NCBI RefSeq assembly: GCF_963966145.1
Contig: NC_091055.1
Span: forward strand, 8,804,001-8,868,000
Reading direction: 5' to 3'
DNA: 64,000 nucleotides
From: Tenebrio molitor
Lineage: Eukaryota > Arthropoda > Insecta > Coleoptera > Tenebrionidae
Shown here: piece by piece, positions 12,006-24,639 of the stretch
How the letters are laid out: each line of letters opens with the position of its first letter
Position numbering within the stretch: the stretch's first letter is position 1
Translations under genes and position numbers: made by a program
The notes under the pieces: generated by a model
Database searches by the model: none
What the model saw: the letters and a program-made list of their open reading frames with translations, nothing else
What the model was told of the DNA's origin: nothing

Positions 12006-15000
12006 TTATTATAATTAATCTGTTGTTTTACTACGACGACCCGATAATATCCGGTGAAATGTGCAATACATCGCGGAAGTACAAACATGTACAACTCTAT
12101 TTCCAAAATGTATTGCTGGTTGCCTAACTCGCAAATAGTTGAATGTAAAAGTTGCATCGCTGTTCAGACTGTTGACCATTAAAGTAAATTATATAAAAAG
12201 ACAACTGCCATTTTCAGAAATCAAGTATCTGCTCATCTCGCTTTAACAGTACGAGGCTATTTAAAGCGCTTGTGTAACATACATACCAATGCTAGACCGT
12301 CTAGAAATGAAAATCATTTTTTTATCATATTTTGTTTTTCCTCAACAATGGTAAATCTTTTTAAATGATCTCGGAATTCAACGATTATAGCAAAGTTTGT
12401 ATGTAAATGTGGAGTAAAACCAGTGTGAAATGACGTCATTTCTGCATGAACCCGACTCGTGAGAAAGTCGACTGCAGTAATATAATAGATTGTTCCTGCT
12501 GACAAATGTGTTTCTTATTTCGTCCTGCAGCGGTAACTTTTTCGAGATCGAAAGTACATAATTGGTTATCCAACATAGTTACGTCGCTTGCGTGTGGGGA
12601 GTTTTAGAAGTTTTTACCAGCGGTCTTTGTAAAATCGACAAAAAAATTGCTTCACACCAGTCGTGGTTTCTGTAATTTTGGGACGGTCTGGAACCGTCTG
12701 GTGAATCAGTTCGAGTGGTTCGAGGTATAGACAAATGCACCACTGTTGACCATAAAAGTAAACCAGTATAGGTTTTGACTGCGGTTTTTGTACATTATTG
12801 CATTGACTTTCATCACGTTTCATCGCTGGGGCCACCACATTGTCATTGTTTATCATAAATGGTTTTCGAAAATGTGTTCGCTTAAAACGTTTTGCCATGT
12901 CAGTGGACAATTTTTTCGTCATTGGCCTTAATTAACCTTAACCCGAGGTTGAACAATTGTCTAGTGTTCAGCTCAGAGTTCGCAGATTGATTTGTAAATT
13001 GTGCAACTTTGTGCGGACGCCACTTCAAATCGAAAGATCTTATTAGCACATAATAGCTTTAATAAATCGACAAAATCGACTTGATTTACCCCAGTCGCAC
13101 TAATGCACGTGAACAACGCACAATTTTCATTTTTTGAATTTAAAATTTATTGAGCACTCGTTAAAGTTAATAATCGATTTAACTACATTGACCGTAACAC
13201 ACATACGTCATTATGGTCCAAAATACAGTGATTTGTTGACTCAAATACCGTTAATTCTCAATAAACAACGACGGTTTTTTAGTGCATTAACGAAAAACCA
13301 TTGTAGATTTTAACAAGTTTTTATGATTGTTGGTTCTGGTGGTAGGTATGTAAGTTATATTTACAGTATAGTCTACATTGAAATGAGTGGACGAGTAAAG
13401 TAATTCTCACACCTTCACCTTTCTTTACAAATGTCATTTAGACGCCGCCGTATTTGTTAAATAGTGTGAGCATCCTTGAACATAATTGTGTCTTTTGTAG
13501 AAGCAATCGTTGTTAATCTCGAATAGTCCAAGAATGTCATGTCAAAAACAATTGAAACATACTGGCAATTTATTCTAATTATTTATTGTAATAAAAAAAT
13601 TAACAACGAGGACGTAAATTAAAAACTACATTCTTAAGATCACCTATTTAACATGATTAACAAATTGTAATTCAGTAGTTTTATAACAGTCACACAAATT
13701 TGTGTACTATAATAACAATAACAATAATATTTACATACTAAAACGACCGCTTTTACTTTTAAAGCATGTATTGGCATACATTTGTGATATTGTGCATATG
13801 ACAAAAATTTGATTATTACGACCAGACATGCACGAAAGAAATTCTATTTTTTTTTTCTTAGGGAAGACGAGTTTTACAGTGAATCTGTAAGTTTCAGTAA
13901 GTACTACATATTTACTATTAACTGCCACATTGCTAAAAGTACTCGTATTCACTTTTTCTGTCTAAATTGTGAAGTAAAAAATGTTTACTTGTTTAGTTAA
14001 TTTCTCAAAGTTTAACGTTGTTTTTTAAAAATACATAATACTTAAAAACTAAATTAAATACTGTTAGTAAAGATTTCATCCGTACACAGTTCTTTGTAAA
14101 AGACATAAATAATGCATATCACATTGCATACAAGTTTTACAGGATTATCAGTGATAAAATGATAAAATATTTAGGGATACATGAGCATTGTTTTGAACGA
14201 CGCACTTAAAATAACGATCAGAACGATTTTTCGTTTATTCTTATCTTTAGTGTGATATCCATCTTTGCTGTGGTTTCTCGTGGTATGTTACCCAATTGTA
14301 CAATTCTTTTTTTTTATTGAAAACAGCTTGAATTATAAAGGGTGTTCACGTAATGTTGATTTGAAATAAAAAGACTTTCGTATTATCAATGCAGAATATT
14401 TCTTTTGTTAGTTCTCGAAGCATTATTTGTTATATCATTCAAAACACATTCATTCAACTGTATATTCTTGGCATTGTGTACTTAATAGCGATATAAATTA
14501 AAATAAATGAGATTATAATTGAATCAATCAGATTTATTAAGCTCAATAAGATTCAATAGGATCCACTGTTATTTTTTGTTCACAAACTTAGCCAGTAAAA
14601 GCAGTTTATTATCCCTACGATTAGAAAATCATTACATATTAAATAAACAGGTATGCTTCAAATGATTTTATTTTACTGAAACTCGTTAGAATTAAACTTT
14701 TCTTAAAAGTTTTAAATTGATATTATGAGCATTTTAATGCTTAAAAAAACAAAAATAAATTGTTAAGATAAAATAAAAAAACATACTACATAGTTGATGA
14801 CCTATTGTTGTCGTTATTGTTGTTGTGCGTTGTATGTGGTCACTCACTACTAATTTGAGATTAATGTAAACGATGTGTTTCAATTGCACTTACACTCGCA
14901 AGTTGTTATTAAAAAGCGTTTAAAATCAGCAGGTGATTACTTTGACGTTAGAATGTTGTTTTTTTTATTTTAAAATTATCAATTAAAACAGATTTTAGAT

Positions 15001-15316
15001 TAACGGATAATGTTCTTTGTGTAGGTATTTTATCTTCTAAACATCTGATCATTTAATAAATCAACATTATAACTAAGATTGTATTGGTTCTTAAAAGTTT
15101 GCTCATAAGTAAAATATTTTTCTAAGAATTGAAATATCGGTGTGATTGAGTAGGATATTATTTTATTACTGATATTAGATAATTAAATGACGAAAATTGT
15201 AACGTTATTTATTTTTGACATCCTTAATTCCATTCCAAATATAATACTGTTATTTCTAAGTAAAATAAAGAAAAAAAGAAAAAACATAATTCAATAGAAA
15301 ACAAATGTTTATCTTT

Positions 15317-15340
15317 CATATACATATACATATACATATG
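15317..15340. repeat. (CATATA)n microsatellite
   Basis: About four tandem copies of a CATATA hexamer in AT-rich intergenic DNA. Confidence 0.8.
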
Positions 15341-16339
15341 TTCAATTGTACGTACATACTTAGAAAAAAAAACTCCACAAAATAATATTTATTTTTTTTT
15401 TTTTGGTGGGTCAAATAACTTTTGAGGTAGATTTTGTCCAATTTATTAATTTTAATTTAATTTAACTTTCGAAATGTAGGTATTTGATTTAATTTTTATT
15501 ATAAAGTGACTTATTATTATTAAATAAATGATGCATCTGTTTTTATTGTCACTCGGTACATGTGAATGTGAAATATGTATATCCGAATATTTTAACCGCT
15601 AGTAGAAGTTACAAAATTAAATAACTCGTCTTTGTTACACATTTTCGAAAGAGCCTTCATTGCAAAAAGATATGGTATTGAAACCCATCCATCCGTACAC
15701 ATTCAGTTCAAACACCCCTCGCAAAAATATCTTATCAAAATACAATGACACACTTTGATTCGACACCGGACTTCTGGCAGGTCAGTAATAACAAGGATCC
15801 TTACGTAATGAATTTGCAAGTGTAAATTAAGCGAAATTTATTGAAACTTGCTTTCTTAATATCATTTCGGGATTTTGAAGAATTAAACTTCTTACAGGAA
15901 TTTGAAACGGATTCTATTATAACTTAATTTATACATTCAAAATGCAAAATACAATAGATAAAATTCAACACTGTGCATAAATGCGCCATATTCTTGCGTT
16001 GTTACTAGGATCTTTTTCGATTTTGAACAGTCGCGATCGTAATTGTGTGGATCAAATTTGTCAAAATCTTGTACATGTTTCACCATGCAAAATCATCATG
16101 TTTGTTAATTCATAATTGGTATAATTCAACATTTTAACACTAAACAAAACTCAAAAACTTAGCAGTTCGAACGAAAAAGACGCTGCAGGTAGATTTAAAT
16201 CGAACTCAAATACATTTTTATAAAAAAAAAACTTGATTTGTTGTGTACGAAAGCATTTTATTTGCATTGATGTTTTCACTACTAAAAAAAAAAAAATTAC
16301 TAAGTACTTCGAAGAATTTCTTCAAACAAAAATTATTCA

Positions 16340-16375
16340 AATTGGTGAGTTCTATTACCAGTTAAAATGTTAATT
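16340..16375. repeat. Fragment of the MITE family at 27.1-27.5 kb
   Basis: The words GAGTTCTATTACCAGTTAAAAT here also occur in the right terminal repeat of the intact MITE at 27064-27539. This is probably an eroded terminal fragment of the same family, showing that it is multicopy in this genome. Confidence 0.6.
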
Positions 16376-17199
16376 AATTTCCAGAACGCACTGTATATAC
16401 AACAAAAAATAGGTACCTACGATAAAAATGAACGTTGCAAAAACTTTCTTATCATTATTCAGTAGTTTCTTTCATTGGAAGGTCATTGAATGTTTAATGT
16501 TGTAAGTGATAGACTGTAGTTAACAGAAATATATAACATGGAGATATCAGAGATATCGGATGATCAGAAAATTAGAAGATCTTGGTATGAAATTAAAGAA
16601 AATTCCTAGATGCAGTGTAATTCAAAAAATTTAACAAAATATTTAACTTCCAAATATAATTTATTTGATGTTTTAGTTTAACTTTCATTTTAGTTCAGTC
16701 ATATTATTTTATTAATCTATTTTATATAGAGTGATTTTGAATGTAGATATGCGAAACATTTTAGTTTAGAGTTTAGAGCGTGATTCTTTAAGCGATTATG
16801 AAAGTCCATATACACGTTTGTCCAAAACGGCATACTTTTCAAATTACAAGGTGTTTAAAAATAAGACAAAATTAAAAATATAGAAGTTATAAAACAAAAT
16901 AATAATAAACTGTTGAAAGTCACTACCTCCAACCGCAATACACATTTCTATCTTTCGTATTAATTGGCGAACGCGCTCAAATATATCGCGGCCTTTCAAA
17001 TGATTTCGTAAGATGCACAATGCGATTCCTTCATTCGTCAACTTTTTTAGTGGGTATGGTGTAAGACCAAAAATGTCCCCAGAGAAAAAAAATTAGAAAA
17101 GAATTTAAATCTAGAGACTAGGGGACCAAGGTTTATTTTATTTATTATTACTCAATCTTCCCAACGATTCGAAAACACACAGTCCAAATACTTAATAAA

Positions 17200-18719
17200 T
17201 ACACTGCCCGCCAAAATTATCGCATAAACTAAAAATAAACCGTAGTTTTTTATATTTTACTTCTTCTGCGGTTTCCTTATGCTGAATTTCTTGTTTTATC
17301 GTATTTCTTTTGTTTAGTAGCAAAAACCACTCTGTTGAGAACGTCTAACGTTGTTTATTATGAAAAGTCTATATTAGTGTTATTTGTCAATTTCGTAAAG
17401 CATTTTAATTGTGGATTTGAAAGACGATTAGTAAAAAGTGTTGCTTCCTTCAGTCATAAATTTTGAAGATGAAATCCTACGAACGTTTAAGTTGGCATAC
17501 AACAGCCGAACAATGTGCACAAATTGTTGTACTAGCCGAAGACGGTATTAATCAACCAGATATTGGAAATCGTCTTGGTCTGCACCAGTCAACGGTATCT
17601 AGAGTTTTGCGTCGTTTCCACGAGACAGGAGAATACTCTACAAGACCTGGACAAGGATTCAGACGAACAACAACAGTTCAATAAGATCGTTTTCTGCTCT
17701 TACAATCGTTGAGACACAGGACTCTGACTGTTTCAGCTTTGCAAGTAATGACTTTAGAAAAATATCAGTTCCAAATTAGTGCAAAAACTGTTAGAAGAAG
17801 ACTTGCTGAACACGATTTAAGGCTCAGAATACCAGAAGGGGGCCCACAGTTGACAGCGACTCACTGAAGAGTACGATTGCTGTTTGCCCAAAATCACGTT
17901 GATTGGAGATTGGATCAATGGAGGTTAGTAATGTTCTCTGATGAGTCCAGGTTTTTGTCTGGATCACAGTGACAGACGTGTGCGAGTGACCAACGCTCAG
18001 GAGAGCGATATGATCAATGCAACATTATCTCCAAAGTCAATTTTGTTGGCGGTTCCGTTATGGTTTGAGCAGGTATCACTTTCGACCCTCGCACAGAGTT
18101 GTTGGTGCTAGAAAGAGGAAACCTAAATGCGGCGATGTACATTACCAATATTCTGGAGCCTCATATTGTTCCATTCCGACCATTTATTGGAATGACTTTA
18201 TTTTTATGCATGATAATGATCGACCGCACGTTGCGGGAATAGTGCAGCATTATTTTCGTGAGGTCGAAATTCGGCAAATGCAGTGGCCAACAAGGAGTTC
18301 AGGGCCAAACCTCATCGAGCACTTGTGGGCTGCTCTAGATAAAAGAGTTAAAAGGTTACCAAATCTACCAACAACACTTCATCAGCTGTCTTTGGCTCTA
18401 ACTCAAGTTTAGGAAGAAATTAAGCAAAGGGTTATACAAAACCTCATTTTAAGCATGTGACAATGTTGTGCAGCTGGAATAAAAGCACGAGGTGGCAACA
18501 CGCAGTATTAAATGTCCAATTTCTTTAATTTGTCCGAATTTGAATTTTTTCATTTTTTTGTTTTCTTCATTTCTTTGTTGTGTTCGGATTATTGTAGTGT
18601 ATTACTTTTATAAATCTAGTCTTTTAATACTTTACAGTTCGAAATGTTGTAACTGGAAATATATTTTGGCTCAAAAACACGTGTTTTCACTTTATGCGAT
18701 AATTTTGACGGGCAGTGTA
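17200..18719 (+). mobile_element. Tc1-type DNA transposon, full length, with intact terminal repeats
   Basis: The left end TACACTGCCCGCCAAAATTA (continuing to about 17227) and the right end at 18692-18719 are inverted copies of about 28 bases with one mismatch, each bounded by TA, the target duplication expected of Tc1/mariner elements. The element is about 1.5 kb, a normal size for Tc1, and holds a single damaged transposase gene. Near-identical ends with a broken gene suggest a fairly recent, non-autonomous copy. Confidence 0.93.
17469..18412 (+). pseudogene. Tc1-type transposase, frameshifted and interrupted
   Basis: The reading starts with a helix-turn-helix DNA-binding region (MKSYERLSWHTTAEQCAQIV, then DIGNRLGLHQSTVSRVLRRF). 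The first frame stops at 17684. Homology continues in other frames with TLTVSALQ, then MFSDESRF (first catalytic aspartate), HDNDRPHVAG (second aspartate) and NLIEHLWAALDKRVKR (the Tc1 C-terminal motif, third acidic residue). Several in-frame stops and at least two frameshifts separate these blocks, so no active enzyme is made. The protein would normally be about 340 residues. Confidence 0.9.
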
Positions 18720-18947
18720 GTTAAGCTAAAATCTGCTGGAATGCCATTATCCAAACAATACACTATTTGGTTTTATAATCAAACCGAAACGTTTTCTACT
18801 TGAAAATTTTCTTTTGAAGTTAAAAATATTGATGATTAAATACAGAACGTTATTATGCCAAAAAATTCCAAACAAATTCATTTTTTGAACATGTGCATTT
18901 TGTTTTAAAATAAAAATCCTGTAACTTGAAAACTAGCCGTTTTCGAC

Positions 18948-19690
18948 GTACATATATGTACAGTGAATTTTTTTATCGATGAACCATAGGGATTTACATG
19001 GTATAAAGTTTATTTTGTGTTAATGATTTTTCAACTGCTAATTTCAAAATTATGTTTCCTACACTTTAAGCTTACTTGTTTTTTTACAAGCTCTGGTGAA
19101 ACACACACACACAGTAGTCCCAAAAGGTGAATTTACGGGTAGGAGTCCATATTAATGGACCATTTTTATTTATTATAATATTTATAATTTTATTAATTTT
19201 ATTATTCGACCATTTTCGAGACCTATTAGGTTACTGTTTAGCGGCTTTTTGCAAACAGTTTGAGCATTTAAAATAGCAAAATATTTGTCCACCTCTTTAG
19301 TTTAAAATGTATTATTTAGATTGTAAATGTTTCAATAAATAAAATTGATTTTCTGGGTCCTTTTTTTATCTTTCGAATTGGGAAATGTTTTAATACCTAA
19401 TAGGGATTTAAAATGTTTAGTTTTCGGTTTTAGAGCTTCGTAATTTATTCAATGTCAGTGGACTACTAAGTTTAATGAAATGATTTATAAAAATGGGTTA
19501 AAATGATTAAATTATTTTATTAATTACATTTAAAAAAACTACCACAACTTGTAAAAAATTAAGTGTGCGAAAAATAATTTTGAAATTAACAGTAGAAAAA
19601 CAATTACTGCGAAATAAAATTTATACATACTATGTAAATCCCTATTGATAAAAAAATTCACTGCATGTATATGGATTTTAATGATGGAAG
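18948..19690. repeat. Foldback element, arms about 130-150 bp
   Basis: Sequence at about 18953-19110 recurs inverted at about 19545-19680. Shared words include CAGTGAATTTTTTTATC, AGGGATTTACAT and AATTTCAAAATTAT. Arms have diverged with small indels. The middle has no coding potential. It is consistent with an old non-autonomous DNA element, superfamily not assigned. Confidence 0.7.
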
Positions 19691-19857
19691 TTACTGTAGC
19701 AACAATCTCCTCAAATTTTTCGTACATAGGTATGTGGAATCATCCTTTATATGTTAACAAAATTTAAAAAAAATCAAGAAAATAGTTATACAAGTTTTCT
19801 GGCAGCTGACGGGTGATATAGATCTTTTGTTGTTTTTTGCAAGTATGTATAATCCTA

Positions 19858-20145
19858 TCAAAAATAAATTACTCCGTGGGATTTAGGGATATTCGTTACT
19901 AGGTTGCCACAAATTTGGTTAGGTTGGAGGCTATGTGGTTTCTGGTGACAAACAAAAAATATCGTAACCATAAGGCACCGAATTCCTTGTAACAGTTGCA
20001 TATGGCTCTATTTTTCGCTGTGTTTTTTCGTTTCACAATCAATTTTGCTTTCTAACGGCATACTTAGCTAGACTCTCAATTAATAGTAACCAACCTTAGG
20101 CATCCAACATTACTTTTGAAAATTCTACCGTGTGAGCAACAAGTA
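19858..20145. repeat. Truncated copy of a repeat family (inverted relative to 20573-20943)
   Basis: Begins near the family tip (TCAAAAATAAATTACTCC) and matches, in inverted orientation, the element at 20573-20943 through to AATTCTA near 20127. Blocks such as GGGATATTCGTTACTAGGTT and AACCAACCTTAGGCATC are shared. The far end is missing. Together the two copies form a hairpin of about 1.1 kb. Confidence 0.75.
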
Positions 20146-20572
20146 CTGATTGAGTTGGCAATAAATTCTGGTGATTTTTGGTGACTTTTATGTCATGTTC
20201 AAACGAGAAAACCATTTTATTAATAAAAGATTATAAAAACCAAGACGTTTAAATTTGAAATGTATACCAGCTGTCAATAATGTCAATAAAACAAACCGAA
20301 ATAGGTACAATTCAGTCTTGAAAATTTTATGTAAAATTTTTTTTTGCCGACTGAAACAGTTATTGTTGCTCACCCTGTAGTTCCAGATACTTAATATTCA
20401 CTGTTTACATATTTATTCGATGAATTATTAATTATTATATACGTTTTGTTTGATTAATTAGCATTGAAAATCTGTGTTTTTGAGCCTTTCTCTTAAAACC
20501 TTGAGCCACCTAAGGAAAAATTATATAGAATTGTCCAGTTAACAATATAACTTGTTAAATGTTACATTTGTT

Positions 20573-20943
20573 ACTATCGTGTCAAAAATAAATTACTCCC
20601 TATATTTCGAAGTTTTAGGGAAATAACGTTTTTCATGTTGTGTGTAACTAGAATTTTCAAAAGTAATTTTGAATGCCTAAGGTTGGTTACTATGAATTGA
20701 GACATTAAGTCCAACTAAATATGCCGCCAGAAACCAAAATTGATTGTGAAACGAAAAATCATCTATCACTTAGCGAGAAATTAGTCATTTGCAAGTGTTA
20801 CAAGGAATTTGCTGCCTTACATTTTTGAGATATCATTTGTTTGTCACCAGAAACCACATAGTCTCCGACCTAACCAAATTTATGGCAACCTAGTAACGAA
20901 TATCCCTAAATCCTAGGGAGTAATTTATTTTTGACACGATAGT
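20573..20943. repeat. Complete MITE-like element, about 370 bp
   Basis: Both ends carry the same inverted tip, CTATCGTGTCAAAAATAAAT (continuing ACTCCCTA), and are flanked by TA. It has no coding capacity. A truncated inverted copy lies just upstream at 19858-20145. Confidence 0.8.
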
Positions 20944-21107
20944 ATTTTCTTTCTATTCGTGACAGTTGTGAATACTACTTATGCGTCGTACAACTGAGTC
21001 ATAATTTCTGCGCGACTCCTGGGACTCACAGCTGAGTCATCATTATAACACAACGCATGCGTAAAGAATAAATTTTAATAACTTTTCAGGTTTTCACTAT
21101 CTCACTC

Positions 21108-21780
21108 TTAAGGTGGTCTTGCACCAAGGCAACAATTGGTAACATGTAGCATGCTACAGTTTGTGATCATGCTGCTGGTCGCACAAACCAGATTGCAACT
21201 AAGTAACATGGGATAGGGCATTTATACCTACGCAACTAATTGCTCTCAGTATAAGTGCAATATTTACGTTAATATTTCATTTTAACCCAACAAGTAAAAA
21301 AGTTAAAAAGTCGAAGGTGGTGAAATAGATAATTGTTTGCACAACGAAACTTATCTCAAGAAAGTTTTTGATCTCACAAGCAGTTTAATGCGGATGACGG
21401 AGTCCTTTTTAAAAATTTTACATGAATGAGATTAACTGACTTCCATTACATGTTAAATAAACATGATGAAATTGTGTCCTAAGGTTGTTCCTGTAATCCT
21501 CAATAAACATTACAGTTTTTTCATTTGACCATTCCATCACTAATCACTAAACGTTCAAAGCAGAAATTTGAAGTCGCACGAACAATGTTGCTTGATTTTC
21601 TACTTGTTGGATCAACGTGCTAGTGCTACAGGTTGCAAGAGGCAATTTTTGTGGCATGATCGCACGCTACAGTGGCAACACTTGGCAAAATGTTGTATGC
21701 GACAACGTCGCATGATAGGTACATGTTTCCAATTGTTCCCTTGGTGTAAGACCGCCTTTAAACTGTTATACTGGGACATA
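21108..21780. repeat. Foldback element with degenerate ends
   Basis: AAGGTGGTCTTGCACCAAGG near 21110 is mirrored by an inverted copy ending near 21775. Similarity continues through ACAATTGGTAACATG and on to GATCATGC. The arms are about 70-90 bp with mismatches. The open frames inside it are artefacts of the repeat. Confidence 0.65.
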
Positions 21781-22590
21781 TTCCTTCCATCCGATATTTT
21801 TTGCGAAGAAATAAAACATGTTCTATACAAGTTTTTTACCTATATGGCTTCGTTTGGTCTAGAATTCAGGTGAAAGTTTCGAAAATACGGATTTTATGAA
21901 GTTTTTTCAATTTTAATAATTAGTTGGGTTTAGTTAGATTTCAAGGCCTATATTTTCATAAGTTGACTGGTCGGTGAGGAATTTTCAGATCACGCTTTAC
22001 TTTTGACCAATGTACTCGCAGTTGGTAGTCGACGTGTCAACTGTTATCGCTATATCCGTTTCACTGTTTTTGATTGTAATAATAAGTAACCACTTATTAT
22101 TAGTTTACGTGAGTTTAATTGACATAAAATACAGTGCAGTATGAACAGAGTACAGTATAAACCGTAAGTTACACGATGAAAAATTTCTAAATTATCTAAT
22201 TGAAATTTTGTAAAAAAAAAATGTGTTTTTATTCAAAAATTGTTGTAAATTTAGTTTAATACCAACTACTAGAGACATTACATGCATGTCATTACACTAT
22301 TTATCGCATGAATTAAATTCGTCATTAATTGGAAATAATACAATCCACAAAACATGTCAAAAGTTTTTTTACACCTAGTCGACAACAAATTAAGCTAAGA
22401 TGGGACCATTGTTTACTGAAATCTTCAAATTTCAAAAAACGACTACAGAACGGTGCCTTTATTTTTTTGCGTACAGAACAATGTAAACTATTAGAATGCG
22501 CGCATGTTATATAAATCTTTAACTTTTATTCATATCACTGAAATAATTGATGGATATGTCAGGTGCTGAATTAAATTCAAGAACAATACC

Positions 22591-22830
22591 TACAGGGTGT
22601 AATCGAAACACACGGAATAATTTTAACCACGAGCTACTGGCTTCATGTAGAACTCGGAAAAAATATTTAAAAAATTCTATGTCAAAAAATAAATTGGCAT
22701 TTAATTTTTGAGGTATAATTTTTTATAGTTGCTTTTGGTCTTCTACGTTGTCCCACAACCTCGTAGGTAAAATTTCAGCACATTTTAAAAAATGTTAAAA
22801 TTATTCGGTGTGTTTCGATTACACCCTGTA
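22591..22830. repeat. MITE, 240 bp, mariner-type
   Basis: The terminal inverted repeats are 37 bp with a single mismatch. The left one begins TACAGGGTGTAATCGAAACA, and the flanks are TA. The short length and lack of coding fit a Tc1/mariner-derived MITE. Confidence 0.88.
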
Positions 22831-24190
22831 TATGAATGTGCAAAAGAAAGCATTTTGCACAAACCTCGATACCAGGGGTATTCTTGAAATAAATGAAACT
22901 CACCATTTCGACCGTGAATCAGTATTATTGACCACTAAAATATTGGTTGTCGAAATGGTGACTTAATTTTTCTATTGATTTCTTTCGTTTATTGGCGAGT
23001 TTTACTCTAGTCCTAGGAAATAGCTACGTGAAATACGAATATTATTATGTTTACCTATATGAGTAGAAATAGTTGAAGATTCCAGGAAAAATACAGAAAT
23101 TATATTTTAAATAGACGAACGATTGTATAGTTACATTTTCTACAAAACATTAGCAACTAGATAAAAGTTACAAAATCTATTTGCCGGAAGAACTTTAAAT
23201 GAATTCAACATTCATAAACATTCTCCCAAAGAATAATTCGAAGATGCAGACAGAAGTTAAACGAACTACGAAAATTCCGTCTTTTAATTATGTTTTGGAC
23301 AGTAGGACACTGTTTTCTACAGTTTTGACAATTACGCAGAGCATTTAAGCGAAGTAAATAAAGCTCGTCAATCTCCACTTTCTCCCGGTGATGAATGTGA
23401 GTTATTAGAGTGAATATAAAAATACCCAAGTCCTGCCACAAAAATTTCTTTGTAGGTACACAAATTGTAAACATTTCGACTTTCTTCTATTACGTAAAGC
23501 ATACTTTAGGCATTTATTTGTTGTAACTCACTGGTTTTTAAAAATATTTTATCTGTGTGTTCTAACACACTTTTACATATTCTACTGCATTCGAGAATAC
23601 TTGATGTTTTTTGGACGCGCTGTTTTGTACACTTCAGACGAAGTTATGCTATTTTTTAATCAATTAACATCAACTCAGCATAAACAGTGCAAATGTGTAC
23701 ATGTCATTTTGAAAATGTTTTCCACATCGTGTCACTGCGATAAGCAAAAATTGTTATGAGGAATAGTACTGTTGAAATGAAGACTGTTATAAACATTGCG
23801 CATTTTATAGTAGTTAGTAATGGCAAAAGTTTCTCGAAATTACAACACATGAAAAGTTTTTATAACATTTTTATTTTTAAGTTGGGTCAGTTTGAATATT
23901 TATCTATGAAGTTAAAATCGAATCGTTCAAAACGAATAATTTTTTTTTTTTACTTAATTTGTCCTCATTGATTGCGTGTGTTTTATAACATATTATATAC
24001 AACATTACATAGTATTTTTTTCTTTTTGATTGTTTGATGGGGACGTGTTATAATATTGGAAGTGTCAAGACGAGGATGGCATTTTAACTGTACGCATCAC
24101 TCTAAAAAAACACTCATCGGCTCTGAAAAGGCGTCAAGTATGATTACCAAAAAGCCACATCACTTCGACATTTTCAGTTAGGACGTGAAT
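22831..24190. other. Intergenic, nothing supportable
   Basis: AT-rich sequence. The minus-strand open frame at 23205-23474 has a hydrophobic run but no recognisable family, splice partner or polyadenylation signal, so it is left out as a gene. Confidence 0.5.
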
Positions 24191-24199
24191 TAGCGTAAA

Positions 24200-24627
24200 A
24201 GTGAAGTGCGTCAATATTGAATGGTCCGGAGGCAGCGTGCGCAGTAATGTCGATACCGAAAAGGTTGAATTTTGCCATGGTTTTTGTTAATCGCGGTGTG
24301 TAAGTCATGATGGTCTGTAGTTTTCCAATTGGCAGAGGTTAAACGGTGACCTGCGGTCCAGTCAGCTGCAGGTGGGCCGGTTGAGCCTCCGTCTAGAGCG
24401 CAGGCTGGTTTAGCCCTCACGTGGTCGTCGTTCGAAATCGCAGATCGCACTAACGTCGAACATGTCACCCGATCAGGCTTAGTGCGGTGGTGTGTAGTGG
24501 TTCTTTTGGGGTCTACGAACTTGGAGATCATTTGCCACCACCTCGGGTCACCCGACAGTCACCTCGCCGCGCTACTGACCAACTACCTGTCCTCGGTCCC
24601 TACCTGATAAGAAGCGCGCTTTTCAGT
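24200..24627 (+). promoter_or_regulatory. G+C/CpG-rich island, possible promoter and 5' untranslated exon
   Basis: A 400-base island of high G+C and many CpGs stands out from AT-rich surroundings. It ends at a good donor, TTTTCAGTAAGTTC, near 24623-24636, on the + strand. The islands before the epimerase, lowfat and the GPI-protein gene look alike and are all promoters. No gene follows until 28.1 kb. It could be a distant 5' exon of rolling stone or the start of a non-coding RNA. The minus-strand open frame across it (24211-24531) is not recognisable. Confidence 0.35.
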
Positions 24628-24639
24628 AAGTTCAGCTTA

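Larger units (their letters stand above)
12006..17199. other. Gene-poor AT-rich stretch
   Basis: About 5 kb with no supportable gene. The minus-strand open frames at 12314-12505 and 12614-12922 resemble no known family and lack start context, splice partners or coding composition. Features seen are a small (CATATA)n tract, a MITE fragment at 16340-16375, and an isolated MITE-like tip AGGGTGTTCACGTAATG near 14340. The stretch is otherwise poly-A/T rich intergenic DNA. Confidence 0.6.

Noticed and set aside
12614..12922. 102-codon minus-strand frame; considered as a transposase relic
   Set aside because: No DDE/D motif or inverted ends nearby, and no recognisable domain.
23205..23474. 89-codon minus-strand frame with a hydrophobic N-terminus; considered as a secreted peptide
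   Set aside because: No polyadenylation signal nearby, weak start, unconvincing composition.
24420..24460. tRNA-like word GTTCGAAAT
   Set aside because: No matching A box and no cloverleaf could be drawn.
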